Positions 7,347 to 13,660 of a DNA stretch of 13,738 bases are shown here, piece after piece. Each line of letters begins with the position of its first letter. Positions within the stretch are counted from its first letter, which is position 1. The translations under genes were made by a program, and so were the position numbers. Source of the DNA: Treponema sp. (GTDB lineage: Bacteria > Spirochaetota > Spirochaetia > Treponematales > Breznakiellaceae); the NCBI GenBank assembly GCA_031283505.1, contig JAITBO010000127.1, forward strand, positions 1 to 13,738, in the 5' to 3' direction. The notes beneath the pieces were generated by a model, which worked only from the letters and a program-made list of their open reading frames with translations, was not told the DNA's origin and searched no databases.

Positions 7347-8125
7347 CTTACACAAACTCCTTTTGATTCGGCGTATCTCTTGATTTCCGGGATGGTGGTC
7401 TTTCCAAAATGCAGCAACGAGGCCACCAATGCGGCGTCCGCCCCTTCGCCGCCCCGGAAGGGCAGCAGGACCCCGGCGATCTGTTCCAGGTCCCCCGCGC
7501 CGCCGGAAGCGATGACCGGGACCGGCACGGCGTCCAGGATGCGCCTTGTGAGCAGGAGATCGTAACCGCCACCCGTACCATCGGCATCTATAGAATTAAG
7601 GAGGATTTCTCCGGCCCCCAGTTTTACTGCTTTAACGGCCCATTCTATAGCGTCTATCCCGGCATTCTCCCGTCCGCCATGGGAATAGGCGCACCAGACC
7701 GGCTGTCCCCACCCGTCTTTTCCTGTCTGCTTGGCGTCTATGGAAAGAACCACACACTGACTGCCGTAAGCGGCGGCCATTTCCGAAAGGAGGGAGGGGT
7801 TTTGCAGGGCGGAGGTACAGACCGAAACCTTATCGGCCCCGGCGTTCATCGCGTCCTTCATGTCCTCCACCCGGCGTATGCCCCCGCCGACGCACAGAGG
7901 GATAAAGACCTCCGCAGCCACCCGGCTCACCACATCCAGAAGGGTCGCCCGGCTCTTGTAGGAAGCGCCTATGTCCAAAAAAGTAAGTTCGTCCGCACCT
8001 TCGTTGTTGTACCGCCGGGCCAATTCCACCGGGTCTCCGGCATCCTGAATCCCCTCGAATTTGATCCCCTTAACCACCCGTCCGTCGTCAACGTCCAGAC
8101 AGGGGATGATCCGCTTTGCCTGCAT
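7340..8125 (-). CDS. hisF: Imidazole glycerol phosphate synthase, cyclase subunit
   Basis: A (beta/alpha)8 barrel that joins ammonia from HisH to PRFAR, giving imidazole glycerol phosphate and AICAR. 261 residues from ATG 8125, which has GGAGGGG 4-6 nt upstream; the TTG at 8152 lies inside hisH and lacks a ribosome site. Catalytic residues fall at the canonical numbers: Asp11 in IPCLDVDDGRVVKG and Asp130 in VLSIDAKQ. Phosphate-binding glycine motifs CVGGGIR and IASGGAG, and SIDADGTGGGYD, are intact. It follows hisH by 11 nt and ends 7 nt inside hisA-IE, so translation of the pair is probably coupled. It shares a half-barrel ancestry with HisA, but the DVDDGRVVKG and SIDADGT motifs identify HisF. 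Confidence 0.97.
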   Translation of the reverse strand: MQAKRIIPCLDVDDGRVVKGIKFEGIQDAGDPVELARRYNNEGADELTFLDIGASYKSRATLLDVVSRVAAEVFIPLCVGGGIRRVEDMKDAMNAGADKVSVCTSALQNPSLLSEMAAAYGSQCVVLSIDAKQTGKDGWGQPVWCAYSHGGRENAGIDAIEWAVKAVKLGAGEILLNSIDADGTGGGYDLLLTRRILDAVPVPVIASGGAGDLEQIAGVLLPFRGGEGADAALVASLLHFGKTTIPEIKRYAESKGVCVRW

Positions 8126-8136
8126 AGTCCCCTCCG

Positions 8137-8787
8137 TCAGCCCCGCACCCAATTTTCCAGGAGCTTCAACCCCGGAACACCGGATTTTTCCGGGTGAAAC
8201 TGCACGGCGGCCAAATTCCCTCTTTCTACCGCAGAACAGTAGCGGAGGTAATACTCCGCCACCGCCGCCTCAGCTCCGTCCTCTTCACAATCGACATAGT
8301 AAGAATGAATGTAATAAAAGAATGAATCAGGCGGGAGGCCCCGGAAAAGCCGCGAATCTTTCCGGGCTTCGGTACGGTTCCAGCCGATTTGGGGCACTTT
8401 GCGGCCAGGGAAACGTTTCACCGCACCCCGGATCACACCCAGGCCCCGGACAGGCGTCCCGTTCACCGGGGGCGCTTCCTCAGAGGACTCGAACAGGACC
8501 TGGAGGCCTATGCAGATACCCAGAAAGGGCCTGTCCGCCTGTATCCAGGAGCGGATTGTTCCGGCATAGCCCGATTTTTCCAGGGAGGCCATGGTGGTCC
8601 CGAAGTGGCCGTCCCCGGGAAAGAGGAGTTTGGCAAAGGGCGAATCCCCTTCCCCGGTCAATTCCTCCGGGCTGCGGACAAACCGGGCGGGGACGCCCAG
8701 CCGGGCCAGGGCGTTCATCACCGAGCCGAGATTGCCCGCGCCGTAGTCCAGGACCCCGACAAGGCCCCCCGGGACGGCCTCGCTCAC
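8137..8787 (-). CDS. hisH: Imidazole glycerol phosphate synthase, glutaminase subunit
   Basis: Class I glutamine amidotransferase that feeds ammonia to HisF. 216 residues from the GTG at 8787, which forms a GTGA overlap with the hisB stop and has AAAGGGGAT upstream; longer readings upstream (to 8964) are simply hisB in another frame. The triad is Cys92 in GICIGLQVLFE, His198 and Glu200 in AVQFHPEKSG. The N-terminal GVLDYGAGNLGSVMNAL and KVPQIGWNR are typical HisH. Unusual: the oxyanion-strand motif that normally reads PGVG is PGDG here (residues 57-60, FPGDGHFG). HisH:HisF spacing of 11 nt fits a 1:1 complex. Confidence 0.96.
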   Translation of the reverse strand: MSEAVPGGLVGVLDYGAGNLGSVMNALARLGVPARFVRSPEELTGEGDSPFAKLLFPGDGHFGTTMASLEKSGYAGTIRSWIQADRPFLGICIGLQVLFESSEEAPPVNGTPVRGLGVIRGAVKRFPGRKVPQIGWNRTEARKDSRLFRGLPPDSFFYYIHSYYVDCEEDGAEAAVAEYYLRYCSAVERGNLAAVQFHPEKSGVPGLKLLENWVRG

Positions 8788-9413
8788 GCGAGGATCCCCT
8801 TTGTGGAAGGGATACGGTCTTCGCGGCGGGGATCCGGCCCGCAGGCTTCCCCAAGGGCCCGGGCCGCCGCCTTGAACAGGGCTTCTATCCTGTGGTGGTC
8901 GCTCCGGCCCCGCAGAACATCCAGATGCAGGGTGATCCCCCCGGCGGAGACAAAACCCTGCCAAAAGTCTTCCACCGTATCGGTCTGGAAGGAAGCGGCG
9001 GCCCCCGCTTCGCCCCCTGCCGGAGCCGAAATCAGGGGTATCCCCGAAAGGCCGGCGTCAAAGACCAGGAAGGAACGGCCCGAAAGGTCCGTTGCGGCGC
9101 GGACCAGGGTTTCGTCCATGGGAAAAAGGCAACTCCCGTTCCGGCGTATGCCCCGCTTGTCCCCCAGGGCTTTGGCGAAACATTGGCCCAGGACTATCCC
9201 CGTATCCTCCACCAGGTGATGCTGATCTACCTCCAAGTCCCCCGAAGCCCGGACATCCAGGTCAAAGAGGCCATGGCGGGCAAAGGTATTAAGCATATGA
9301 GCCATGAAGCCTATAGGGTAGTCCAGCCGGGCTTCGCCCCTGCCGTCAAGATCGAGGCGGATGAAGATGTCCGTTTCCCCGGTTGTCCGTTTAATCTCGG
9401 CGATCCGCGCCAT
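8784..9413 (-). CDS. hisB: Imidazoleglycerol-phosphate dehydratase
   Basis: Dehydrates imidazole glycerol phosphate to imidazole acetol phosphate, Mn2+-dependent. 209 residues, the monofunctional form, with no N-terminal HAD phosphatase domain, so it cannot supply histidinol-phosphate phosphatase. The two metal-binding repeats are clear: DQHHLVEDTG (63-72) and SDHHRIEALFKAAARAL (171-187), with the half motif GFMAHML (His39) and a standard IPSTKGIL end. The metal signature usually written LDHM reads MAHM. GGAGGG lies about 7 nt before the ATG. The end overlaps hisH by 4 nt (GTGA), and hisG ends 30 nt upstream. Confidence 0.97.
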   Translation of the reverse strand: MARIAEIKRTTGETDIFIRLDLDGRGEARLDYPIGFMAHMLNTFARHGLFDLDVRASGDLEVDQHHLVEDTGIVLGQCFAKALGDKRGIRRNGSCLFPMDETLVRAATDLSGRSFLVFDAGLSGIPLISAPAGGEAGAAASFQTDTVEDFWQGFVSAGGITLHLDVLRGRSDHHRIEALFKAAARALGEACGPDPRREDRIPSTKGILA

Positions 9414-9443
9414 TCCGTTCCCTCCGTTTTATCTGCTCAGGGA

Positions 9444-10298
9444 TTATAATACAACTTTTCTCAAATCATATTCCACAATATCGGCGGCGCCCAGCTTCTT
9501 CAAACGAGGAATAAGGTCGGGAATTTCCTCTTTTTTCACCGCAATCTTCACCGCATAACCGTTACCACCGTAGAGGGACGACACCGTAGGGCTCCGCATG
9601 GCGGGAAGTCCCGCCACCAGTTCGTTGAACCGGGCCTGGGGCACGTTCATCTCCAGAAGCACCCGCTCCCGGCCATCCAGAACCGCCCTAAAAAGCATGG
9701 CCAGTTCCTCTATCCTGCCCCGCTTTTCACTATCGGCCATAGCCGTGCGGGAAGCTACAAAACGGGTGGAGGACTCCAGAATGTCCGCCACGATACGCAA
9801 GCCGTTGTCCTTGAGGGTCTGGCCCGAGGAAGTGTTGTCGATGATCATGTCCGCATCGTCCGGAGGGAAGACTTCGGTGGCGCCATAGGTCCTCACAATA
9901 CGGTAATCGTAGCCCCGGCTTTTGAGCCATTTTTCGGCAATGGCAACGTATTCGGTAGCCGCCACGATACGCTTCTTTTTGAGGGCTTCATCGTCAAGTT
10001 CCGCCGGGACCGCCGCCACGATGCGAACCCTGTCGAAACCCAGGTCCAGGACTTCGACCACATCGGCGCCGCTTTCCTGTATCCAGTCCGCTCCGGTAAA
10101 GCCCGCATCGTGGCTCCCCAACTCCAAAAGCTCTCCCACATTCTGGGGCTTCATGATCTTGGCATCCAGCCAATCTGCGGCTATCCTGGGCCGGTAGGTC
10201 CGGTCCGCCAGGTAAATGGGGAATCCCGCCTCGGTAAAAAGCCGGGAAACGTTGTCGAAGATCCTCCCTTTGGGGATCAAAATCCTTAGTTTTTCCAT
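9444..10298 (-). CDS. hisG: ATP phosphoribosyltransferase, long form
   Basis: First, committed step: ATP + PRPP to PR-ATP. 284 residues from ATG 10298, with GGAG 6 nt upstream; a TTG at 10310 would lie inside the terminator U tract and is rejected. Residues 1-205 are the catalytic domain with LRILIPKGRIFD, FTGADWIQE, and the PRPP loop DMIIDNTSSGQTLKDNGL (about 150-167). Residues about 209-284 are a HisG_C regulatory domain (LLEMNVP, PTVSSLYGGNGYAVK, KLGAADIVEYDL), the ACT-like part that binds histidine in long-form enzymes. A HisZ partner is therefore not expected, and feedback inhibition by histidine is likely. Its ribosome site lies one base beyond the U tract of the attenuator, so expression depends on read-through there. 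Confidence 0.97.
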   Translation of the reverse strand: MEKLRILIPKGRIFDNVSRLFTEAGFPIYLADRTYRPRIAADWLDAKIMKPQNVGELLELGSHDAGFTGADWIQESGADVVEVLDLGFDRVRIVAAVPAELDDEALKKKRIVAATEYVAIAEKWLKSRGYDYRIVRTYGATEVFPPDDADMIIDNTSSGQTLKDNGLRIVADILESSTRFVASRTAMADSEKRGRIEELAMLFRAVLDGRERVLLEMNVPQARFNELVAGLPAMRSPTVSSLYGGNGYAVKIAVKKEEIPDLIPRLKKLGAADIVEYDLRKVVL

Positions 10299-10308
10299 AC
10301 TCCGCTCC

Positions 10309-10338
10309 AAAAAAAAACCGTGAGCCGGAGCCCACGGT
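10309..10338 (-). terminator. Rho-independent attenuator terminator before hisG
   Basis: On the - strand, arms ACCGTGGGC (10338-10330) and GGCTCACGGT (10326-10317) form a 9-bp stem with one G-U pair, closed by a TCCG tetraloop of the stable UNCG class. Nine consecutive T follow (10317-10309, the first being in the stem). The hisG Shine-Dalgarno GGAG (10308-10305) starts on the next base. Position, stem and U tract are those of an attenuator, not of a 3'-end terminator for dctM, because a promoter and a leader peptide lie between. Confidence 0.93.
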
Positions 10339-10381
10339 CTATTTACCGGTTTACACGCCTTACTCAGGCATTGGACTCAGG
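10325..10381 (-). promoter_or_regulatory. His attenuator: predicted antiterminator pairing
   Basis: CCTGAGTCC (10381-10373, leader codons 19-21) can pair with GGGCTCCGG (10333-10325) in 8 of 9 positions, one a G-U; this would disrupt the terminator's 5' arm and loop. A second GCCTGAGT copy overlaps the leader stop codon (from 10369), so the segment is duplicated. Expected logic: ribosomes stalled on the four His codons leave 10381-10373 free and hisG is transcribed; ribosomes that reach the stop codon cover it and the terminator forms. The pairing is my reading, not a computed fold. Confidence 0.75.
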
Positions 10382-10435
10382 CGGCTGCGGGAAAGCATGA
10401 TGATGATGGACAAAAAACGCCGAAATCCGCTTCAT
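10364..10435 (-). CDS. hisL: Histidine operon leader peptide
   Basis: A 23-codon frame beginning ATG at 10435 and ending TGA at 10364-10366. It reads MKRISAFFV, then four consecutive His codons (CAT x4, codons 10-13, 10408-10397), then a tail ending PPESNA. Four His in 23 residues, directly before a terminator and hisG, is the signature of a ribosome-mediated his attenuator such as enterobacterial HisL (seven His in 16). No strong Shine-Dalgarno precedes it; the TAGG 9-12 nt upstream is better read as part of the promoter -10. The peptide itself is probably not functional; its translation is the sensor. Not a homopolymer accident: the stop codon, antiterminator and terminator are all spaced as the mechanism needs. 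Confidence 0.88.
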   Translation of the reverse strand: MKRISAFFVHHHHAFPQPPESNA

Positions 10436-10441
10436 GAGAAG

Positions 10442-10470
10442 AACCTATCACATTCTCTGAAAAGAGTCAA
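10442..10470 (-). promoter_or_regulatory. Predicted his operon promoter
   Basis: On the - strand: -35 TTGACT (10470-10465), 17-bp spacer, -10 TAGGTT (10447-10442) with an extended TG one base before it. Transcription would start about 7 bp on, at or next to the A of the leader ATG (10435). The -10 is weak, the -35 good. It lies only 31 bp after the dctM stop (10502-10504). Confidence 0.6.
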
Positions 10471-10501
10471 TACAACTCGATACCTCATAATTACACGATT
10501 C

Positions 10502-11788
10502 CTACCCAAATACCATATTGGGTATCCACAGCACCAGATCGGGGAGGAACACCAGAATCGCCAGTTCCAGCAGCACCGCCGCCAGGAAGGGCAGGCTTGC
10601 CTTGGTGTATTCCTCCGGGGGACAATCGATGATGCCGCATACCGTATACAGAGCCGAACCAATCGGTGGCGTCATCACCCCCAGGGTAACGACGGTCGCC
10701 ATCAGCACCCCAAAGTGTACCGGGTCAATACCGACGCTTTTTACCATGGGCAGGAAGATCGGCGTCAAAAGGAGGAAGTTTACATTGCTGTCCACGAACA
10801 TCCCGGTAATAAAGAGGAAACCCAGCATGATAAGCACCAGAATCTGGGGATTTTCGGTGATCCCGAAGATCAGGTTGCTCAAAACTACCGGCAATTTTAC
10901 CCAGGTAATAGCGTAGCTGAAAGGCCCGGACATGGCGATGATCAGCATGATGGCGCCGTTGTCTTTAAGGGTGGTGATAAGCGCCTGTTTGAAATTCTTC
11001 CAGTTCAGTTCCTTGTAGACAAATTTTCCAACGATCATCGCGTACACAACGGCAAAAGCGCCGGACTCCGAGGGGGTGAACAGCCCAAAACGGATACCAA
11101 CAATCAGGATCACCGGAAAGAGCAGGGCCCAGATGGAATCCTTAAGGTTGGTCACGAGTTCCCTCAGGGTAAGTTTCGGCGCACCATATTTTGGCGGATC
11201 GTACTTTTTTATGCGGGAAGTGATCGTAGTGGTCGCCATCAAAAAAACCATCATAAGAATGCCCGGAACTATTCCTGCGGCAAAAAGGCGGCCTATGGAA
11301 ACTTCTCCCACAAAGCCGAAGATGATAAGCCCCAAACTGGGGGGAATGGTCGCGGTAATAAGGGCAGTGATGCAATTCACCGCACAGATATAGCCCTTCT
11401 TGTAACCGATGCGCATCATTTCCGGACCCAGGATACGGGTTTCCATGGCGGCGTCGGCGGTGGCGGACCCGGACACCCCGCCCATCAGGGTACTCATCAC
11501 CACGGAGATCTGCGCCGTGCCTCCGTACATACGCCGGGTCAGGAGCCGGGCCAGGCTTAAAAGCCGGGCGGTGATCCCCGACACATTCATCAGATTCCCC
11601 GCAAAGATAAAGAAAGGCACGGCGAGGAATGCAAAGGACTGGCTTTGGGAAACGATCATCTGGGTAGCGGTCTCGAAGGTGAGATACTCCACGGAAGAAA
11701 AATACGCAAACCCCGCGATGCCGATCACAAAGGCGATGGGCATACCCAGCACTAAAAAAACGACAAAACAGATGAGCAGCAAAGTCAT
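10502..11788 (-). CDS. dctM: TRAP transporter large permease (DctM family)
   Basis: 428-residue inner-membrane protein, the usual length, with about 12 hydrophobic segments; it is the translocating subunit of a tripartite ATP-independent periplasmic transporter driven by a sodium or proton gradient. Family motifs: GMPIAFVIGIAG (15-26), GGVSGSATADAAM (103-115), and ATIPPSLGLIIFG (146-158). The start ATG overlaps the dctQ stop as ATGA, with GGGAGG 6-7 nt upstream, so the two permease parts are translationally coupled. The substrate cannot be read from this subunit. No terminator is visible between its stop and the his promoter. The dct symbol follows the family and does not imply C4-dicarboxylates. 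Confidence 0.95.
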   Translation of the reverse strand: MTLLLICFVVFLVLGMPIAFVIGIAGFAYFSSVEYLTFETATQMIVSQSQSFAFLAVPFFIFAGNLMNVSGITARLLSLARLLTRRMYGGTAQISVVMSTLMGGVSGSATADAAMETRILGPEMMRIGYKKGYICAVNCITALITATIPPSLGLIIFGFVGEVSIGRLFAAGIVPGILMMVFLMATTTITSRIKKYDPPKYGAPKLTLRELVTNLKDSIWALLFPVILIVGIRFGLFTPSESGAFAVVYAMIVGKFVYKELNWKNFKQALITTLKDNGAIMLIIAMSGPFSYAITWVKLPVVLSNLIFGITENPQILVLIMLGFLFITGMFVDSNVNFLLLTPIFLPMVKSVGIDPVHFGVLMATVVTLGVMTPPIGSALYTVCGIIDCPPEEYTKASLPFLAAVLLELAILVFLPDLVLWIPNMVFG

Positions 11789-12285
11789 TCCGCACCTCCC
11801 GTTTCTTCTCCGTTGGAGTCCGAATTAAAACTCAAAATACAGCGCCTTATTTTAAGGATAGTTGACAGGACCATCGACAGGGCGGCAACCACAATACTTA
11901 ACGTGACCAGGGAATAGGGAATGGGTATGGACTGATATTTACGGAGCCGCTCGGTTACTGCCAGCCGGATGCCGAAAACAATGATGACCACAAGGGCGCA
12001 AAGGATAATGATATAGAGAAATACTGCCGCGATTTTTTGGAGCTTCCGGGGAAAACGGCGGGTTACGATGTCAACCCCCACTAACTGCCCGCTCCGCCAG
12101 GCGATATCCGCCCCCAGAAAAGCCGTCCATGCGAGGAGAAACATTGCAAGATCGATATTCCAGGACATGGATACACGAAAAAAACGCAGGATCGCGGACA
12201 AAAATACAAAGGCTACCAAAAATATAAAACCGATCCCGCAGACGGTTACTTCGGCGTTGCAAAGGGCGCGATATATTTTCCTCAT
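11785..12285 (-). CDS. dctQ: TRAP transporter small permease (DctQ family)
   Basis: 166 residues with four predicted membrane helices (about 16-34, 46-63, 84-108, 123-146). The signature SWNIDLAMFLLAWTAFLGAD, followed by AWRSGQLVGVDIV, is typical of DctQ: a Trp/acidic segment leading into a Gly-Ala helix and a basic loop. It pairs with DctM in the membrane. AAGGTG lies about 6 nt before the ATG. It overlaps dctM by 4 nt but is 184 nt from dctP, and that gap carries two different palindromic elements. Confidence 0.93.
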   Translation of the reverse strand: MRKIYRALCNAEVTVCGIGFIFLVAFVFLSAILRFFRVSMSWNIDLAMFLLAWTAFLGADIAWRSGQLVGVDIVTRRFPRKLQKIAAVFLYIIILCALVVIIVFGIRLAVTERLRKYQSIPIPYSLVTLSIVVAALSMVLSTILKIRRCILSFNSDSNGEETGGAE

Positions 12286-12323
12286 AAAAACACCTTCTTA
12301 TTTAAAACTTATACAAACGAGCC

Positions 12324-12349
12324 TGTCCCAAAACTGAAGTTTTGGGACA
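12324..12349. repeat. Perfect 12-bp hairpin with 2-nt loop (dctP-dctQ gap)
   Basis: TGTCCCAAAACT and AGTTTTGGGACA are exact inverse complements separated by two bases. There is no U tract on the dct strand (GGCTCG follows), so it is not an ordinary terminator. Near-perfect symmetry and intergenic placement suggest a dispersed palindromic repeat or a transcript-processing hairpin about 40 nt before dctQ. Confidence 0.8.
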
Positions 12350-12381
12350 ATCTCAAATCGAAAGGGAAATTGGGAGGCGTT

Positions 12382-12449
12382 GCGGGGGGGACTCTCCCCG
12401 CAGAGGGGGGTGCGGCGCAATATGCGCCGCGGGGGGGAGACTTCCCCCC
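12382..12449. repeat. Palindromic intergenic element, copy 2 (dctP-dctQ gap)
   Basis: 12405-12449 repeats the element at 4889-4937: a G-run, then GCGGCGCA/TGCGCCGC arms with a 3-nt loop (perfect 8-bp stem, 12412-12430), then GGGGGG/CCCCCC arms around AGACTT. A further GCGGGG/CCCCGC pair (12382-12402) extends it. On the coding strand it starts about 20 nt after the dctP stop, matching the placement of copy 1 after hisC. Confidence 0.8.
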
Positions 12450-12469
12450 TGCCCTCATTCATTCTGCTT

Positions 12470-13498
12470 TTAGAGTCCCAGTTCTCTGAACAGCCTGTCC
12501 TTGAGGCCCGGGGAGAAACCCAGATCGTTGTTGGTATAAAGCGGGGCAATGGCGTCCTGGAATTCTTTCAGGCTTACTTCGGTGATGTTGACGCCCTTGT
12601 CTTTCATCTGTTGATAGTAGGCGGCTTCTTCGGATGCGATGATTTGGCTGTATTTTTGGGCGGTTTCCCGGATTGTGTCAAGGAAGACTTTCCGGTCCGC
12701 TTCGGGCATAGAATTGAGCAGACTGGTGGAACAAACAAAGGACGATTGAAGCATATAGTGTTTGGTCAGAGCCAGGTACTTGGCAACTTCGTAGATAGCC
12801 GAGCCATAGGCGGTGGCGACCTGGACTTCGCAGCCGTCCAGGGTTTTCTGCTGGATACCGGGAAGCACTTCGCCCCAGGATATGCCGATGTTCGCAAAGT
12901 GCAGATACTTGGCAAGGGCGTTGCCGATGTTGTTGCCGAAGCCGCGGATCCGCAGGCCGTTGAGGTCCGCAACGGTTTTAACCGGAGTGGTAGTGTAGAA
13001 GCTGCGGAAGCCGTTATACATATCCGCCACAAAGGTAATTCCCTGAGTTTCAAGCCGGCCCTGCCACTCTTTGAAGATCGCGGTATCGGGCAGCTTCTGC
13101 AAAACCGCCATGTCCGTCAGAACATACGGGGCCATCAGAATATTGAGATCCGGAATGCTGAACTGACTGGCCAGCCTGCCGGGATCGGAAGGGACTACCA
13201 GGGGTACGCCGGTCTTCGCCTGGGTTACGAGGTCGTCGGTATTGCCCGACAGGGCGCCGTTGACCTGGACATCCGCTTCGAAACGGCCGGTGGCGTTCAG
13301 TTTCTCCGCTACCTCCTGCATCATGCGGCTTTGGCCTGTTGTGGCGGCTTCGGTTCCCGCAAATATAACTTTAATCTTTGCCGCCGAAGCCTGTCCGCCT
13401 TGTTGGCTCTGCCCGCCCTGTTGGCCTCCGGCAAACAAAATCCCCGTGACGGCGACCATGCCTACCGCCATTAACATGACTTTTCTGAAAATTTTCAT
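12470..13498 (-). CDS. dctP: TRAP transporter periplasmic binding protein (DctP family)
   Basis: 342 residues. A signal peptide (MKIFRKVMLMAVGMVAVTGILFAGG) likely ends at FA-GG, with no lipobox Cys; a Gly/Gln linker (25-38) follows, a style common in treponemal binding proteins. DctP features: LRIRGFGNN with Arg185, the Arg that normally binds the substrate carboxylate; WGEVLPGIQQKTLDGCEV (208-225); and the late EAAYYQQMKDKGVNITEVS helix-strand. It captures an organic acid in the periplasm and delivers it to DctQM; which acid is unknown. GGAGG lies 7-8 nt before the ATG and a strong promoter precedes the gene. Encoded first, and probably made in excess over DctQM. Confidence 0.95.
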   Translation of the reverse strand: MKIFRKVMLMAVGMVAVTGILFAGGQQGGQSQQGGQASAAKIKVIFAGTEAATTGQSRMMQEVAEKLNATGRFEADVQVNGALSGNTDDLVTQAKTGVPLVVPSDPGRLASQFSIPDLNILMAPYVLTDMAVLQKLPDTAIFKEWQGRLETQGITFVADMYNGFRSFYTTTPVKTVADLNGLRIRGFGNNIGNALAKYLHFANIGISWGEVLPGIQQKTLDGCEVQVATAYGSAIYEVAKYLALTKHYMLQSSFVCSTSLLNSMPEADRKVFLDTIRETAQKYSQIIASEEAAYYQQMKDKGVNITEVSLKEFQDAIAPLYTNNDLGFSPGLKDRLFRELGL

Positions 13499-13538
13499 AC
13501 GCTTTCCTCCATACTATTAGAAAATTATTTGTTCTTGT

Positions 13539-13567
13539 ATTCTATCATCCTTGTATACCAGTGTCAA
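13539..13567 (-). promoter_or_regulatory. Strong sigma70-type promoter for dctPQM
   Basis: On the - strand: consensus -35 TTGACA (13567-13562), 17-bp spacer, -10 TAGAAT (13544-13539) with an extended TG. The expected start is near 13532, leaving a 5' untranslated stretch of about 34 nt. Two small palindromes lie just upstream and could be operators: TTGTC/GACAA (13576-13588) and GTGA-N5-TCAC (13589-13601, about -63). Either could be chance. Confidence 0.8.
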
Positions 13568-13595
13568 ATACTTTTTTGTCGTTGACAAGTGATAA

Positions 13596-13637
13596 GTTCA
13601 CCCCCTGAAGCAACGAGGGAATCGTTCACCCCCCTCG
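13596..13637. repeat. Direct and inverted repeats before the transposase start
   Basis: GTTCACCCCC occurs at 13596-13605 and again at 13624-13633 (with an extra C), 28 bp apart. CGAGGG (13614-13619) and CCCTCG (13632-13637) are inverted around the second copy. Such repeats beside a transposase start fit an insertion-sequence end, but no target duplication can be judged because the other end is outside the window. Confidence 0.5.
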
Positions 13638-13660
13638 GCTAAAATAGGAGGATGAAATAT

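Noticed and set aside
8788..8964. N-terminal extension of hisH to 8964
   Set aside because: The extra 59 residues are hisB DNA read in another frame; the GTG at 8787 gives a GTGA overlap and the expected HisH N terminus.
5040..9449. Further long + strand frames (5040-6242, 6675-7565, 7409-8197, 8061-9449)
   Set aside because: All are antisense to hisC, hisA-IE, hisF, hisH and hisB and show no domain or usable start.
12298..12549. 83-codon - strand frame across the dctP-dctQ gap
   Set aside because: It is the dctP end out of frame plus both palindromic repeats; no ribosome site or domain.
12380..13474. 364-codon + strand frame opposite dctP
   Set aside because: dctP has a signal peptide, ribosome site, promoter and family motifs on the other strand; this frame starts inside a palindromic repeat.
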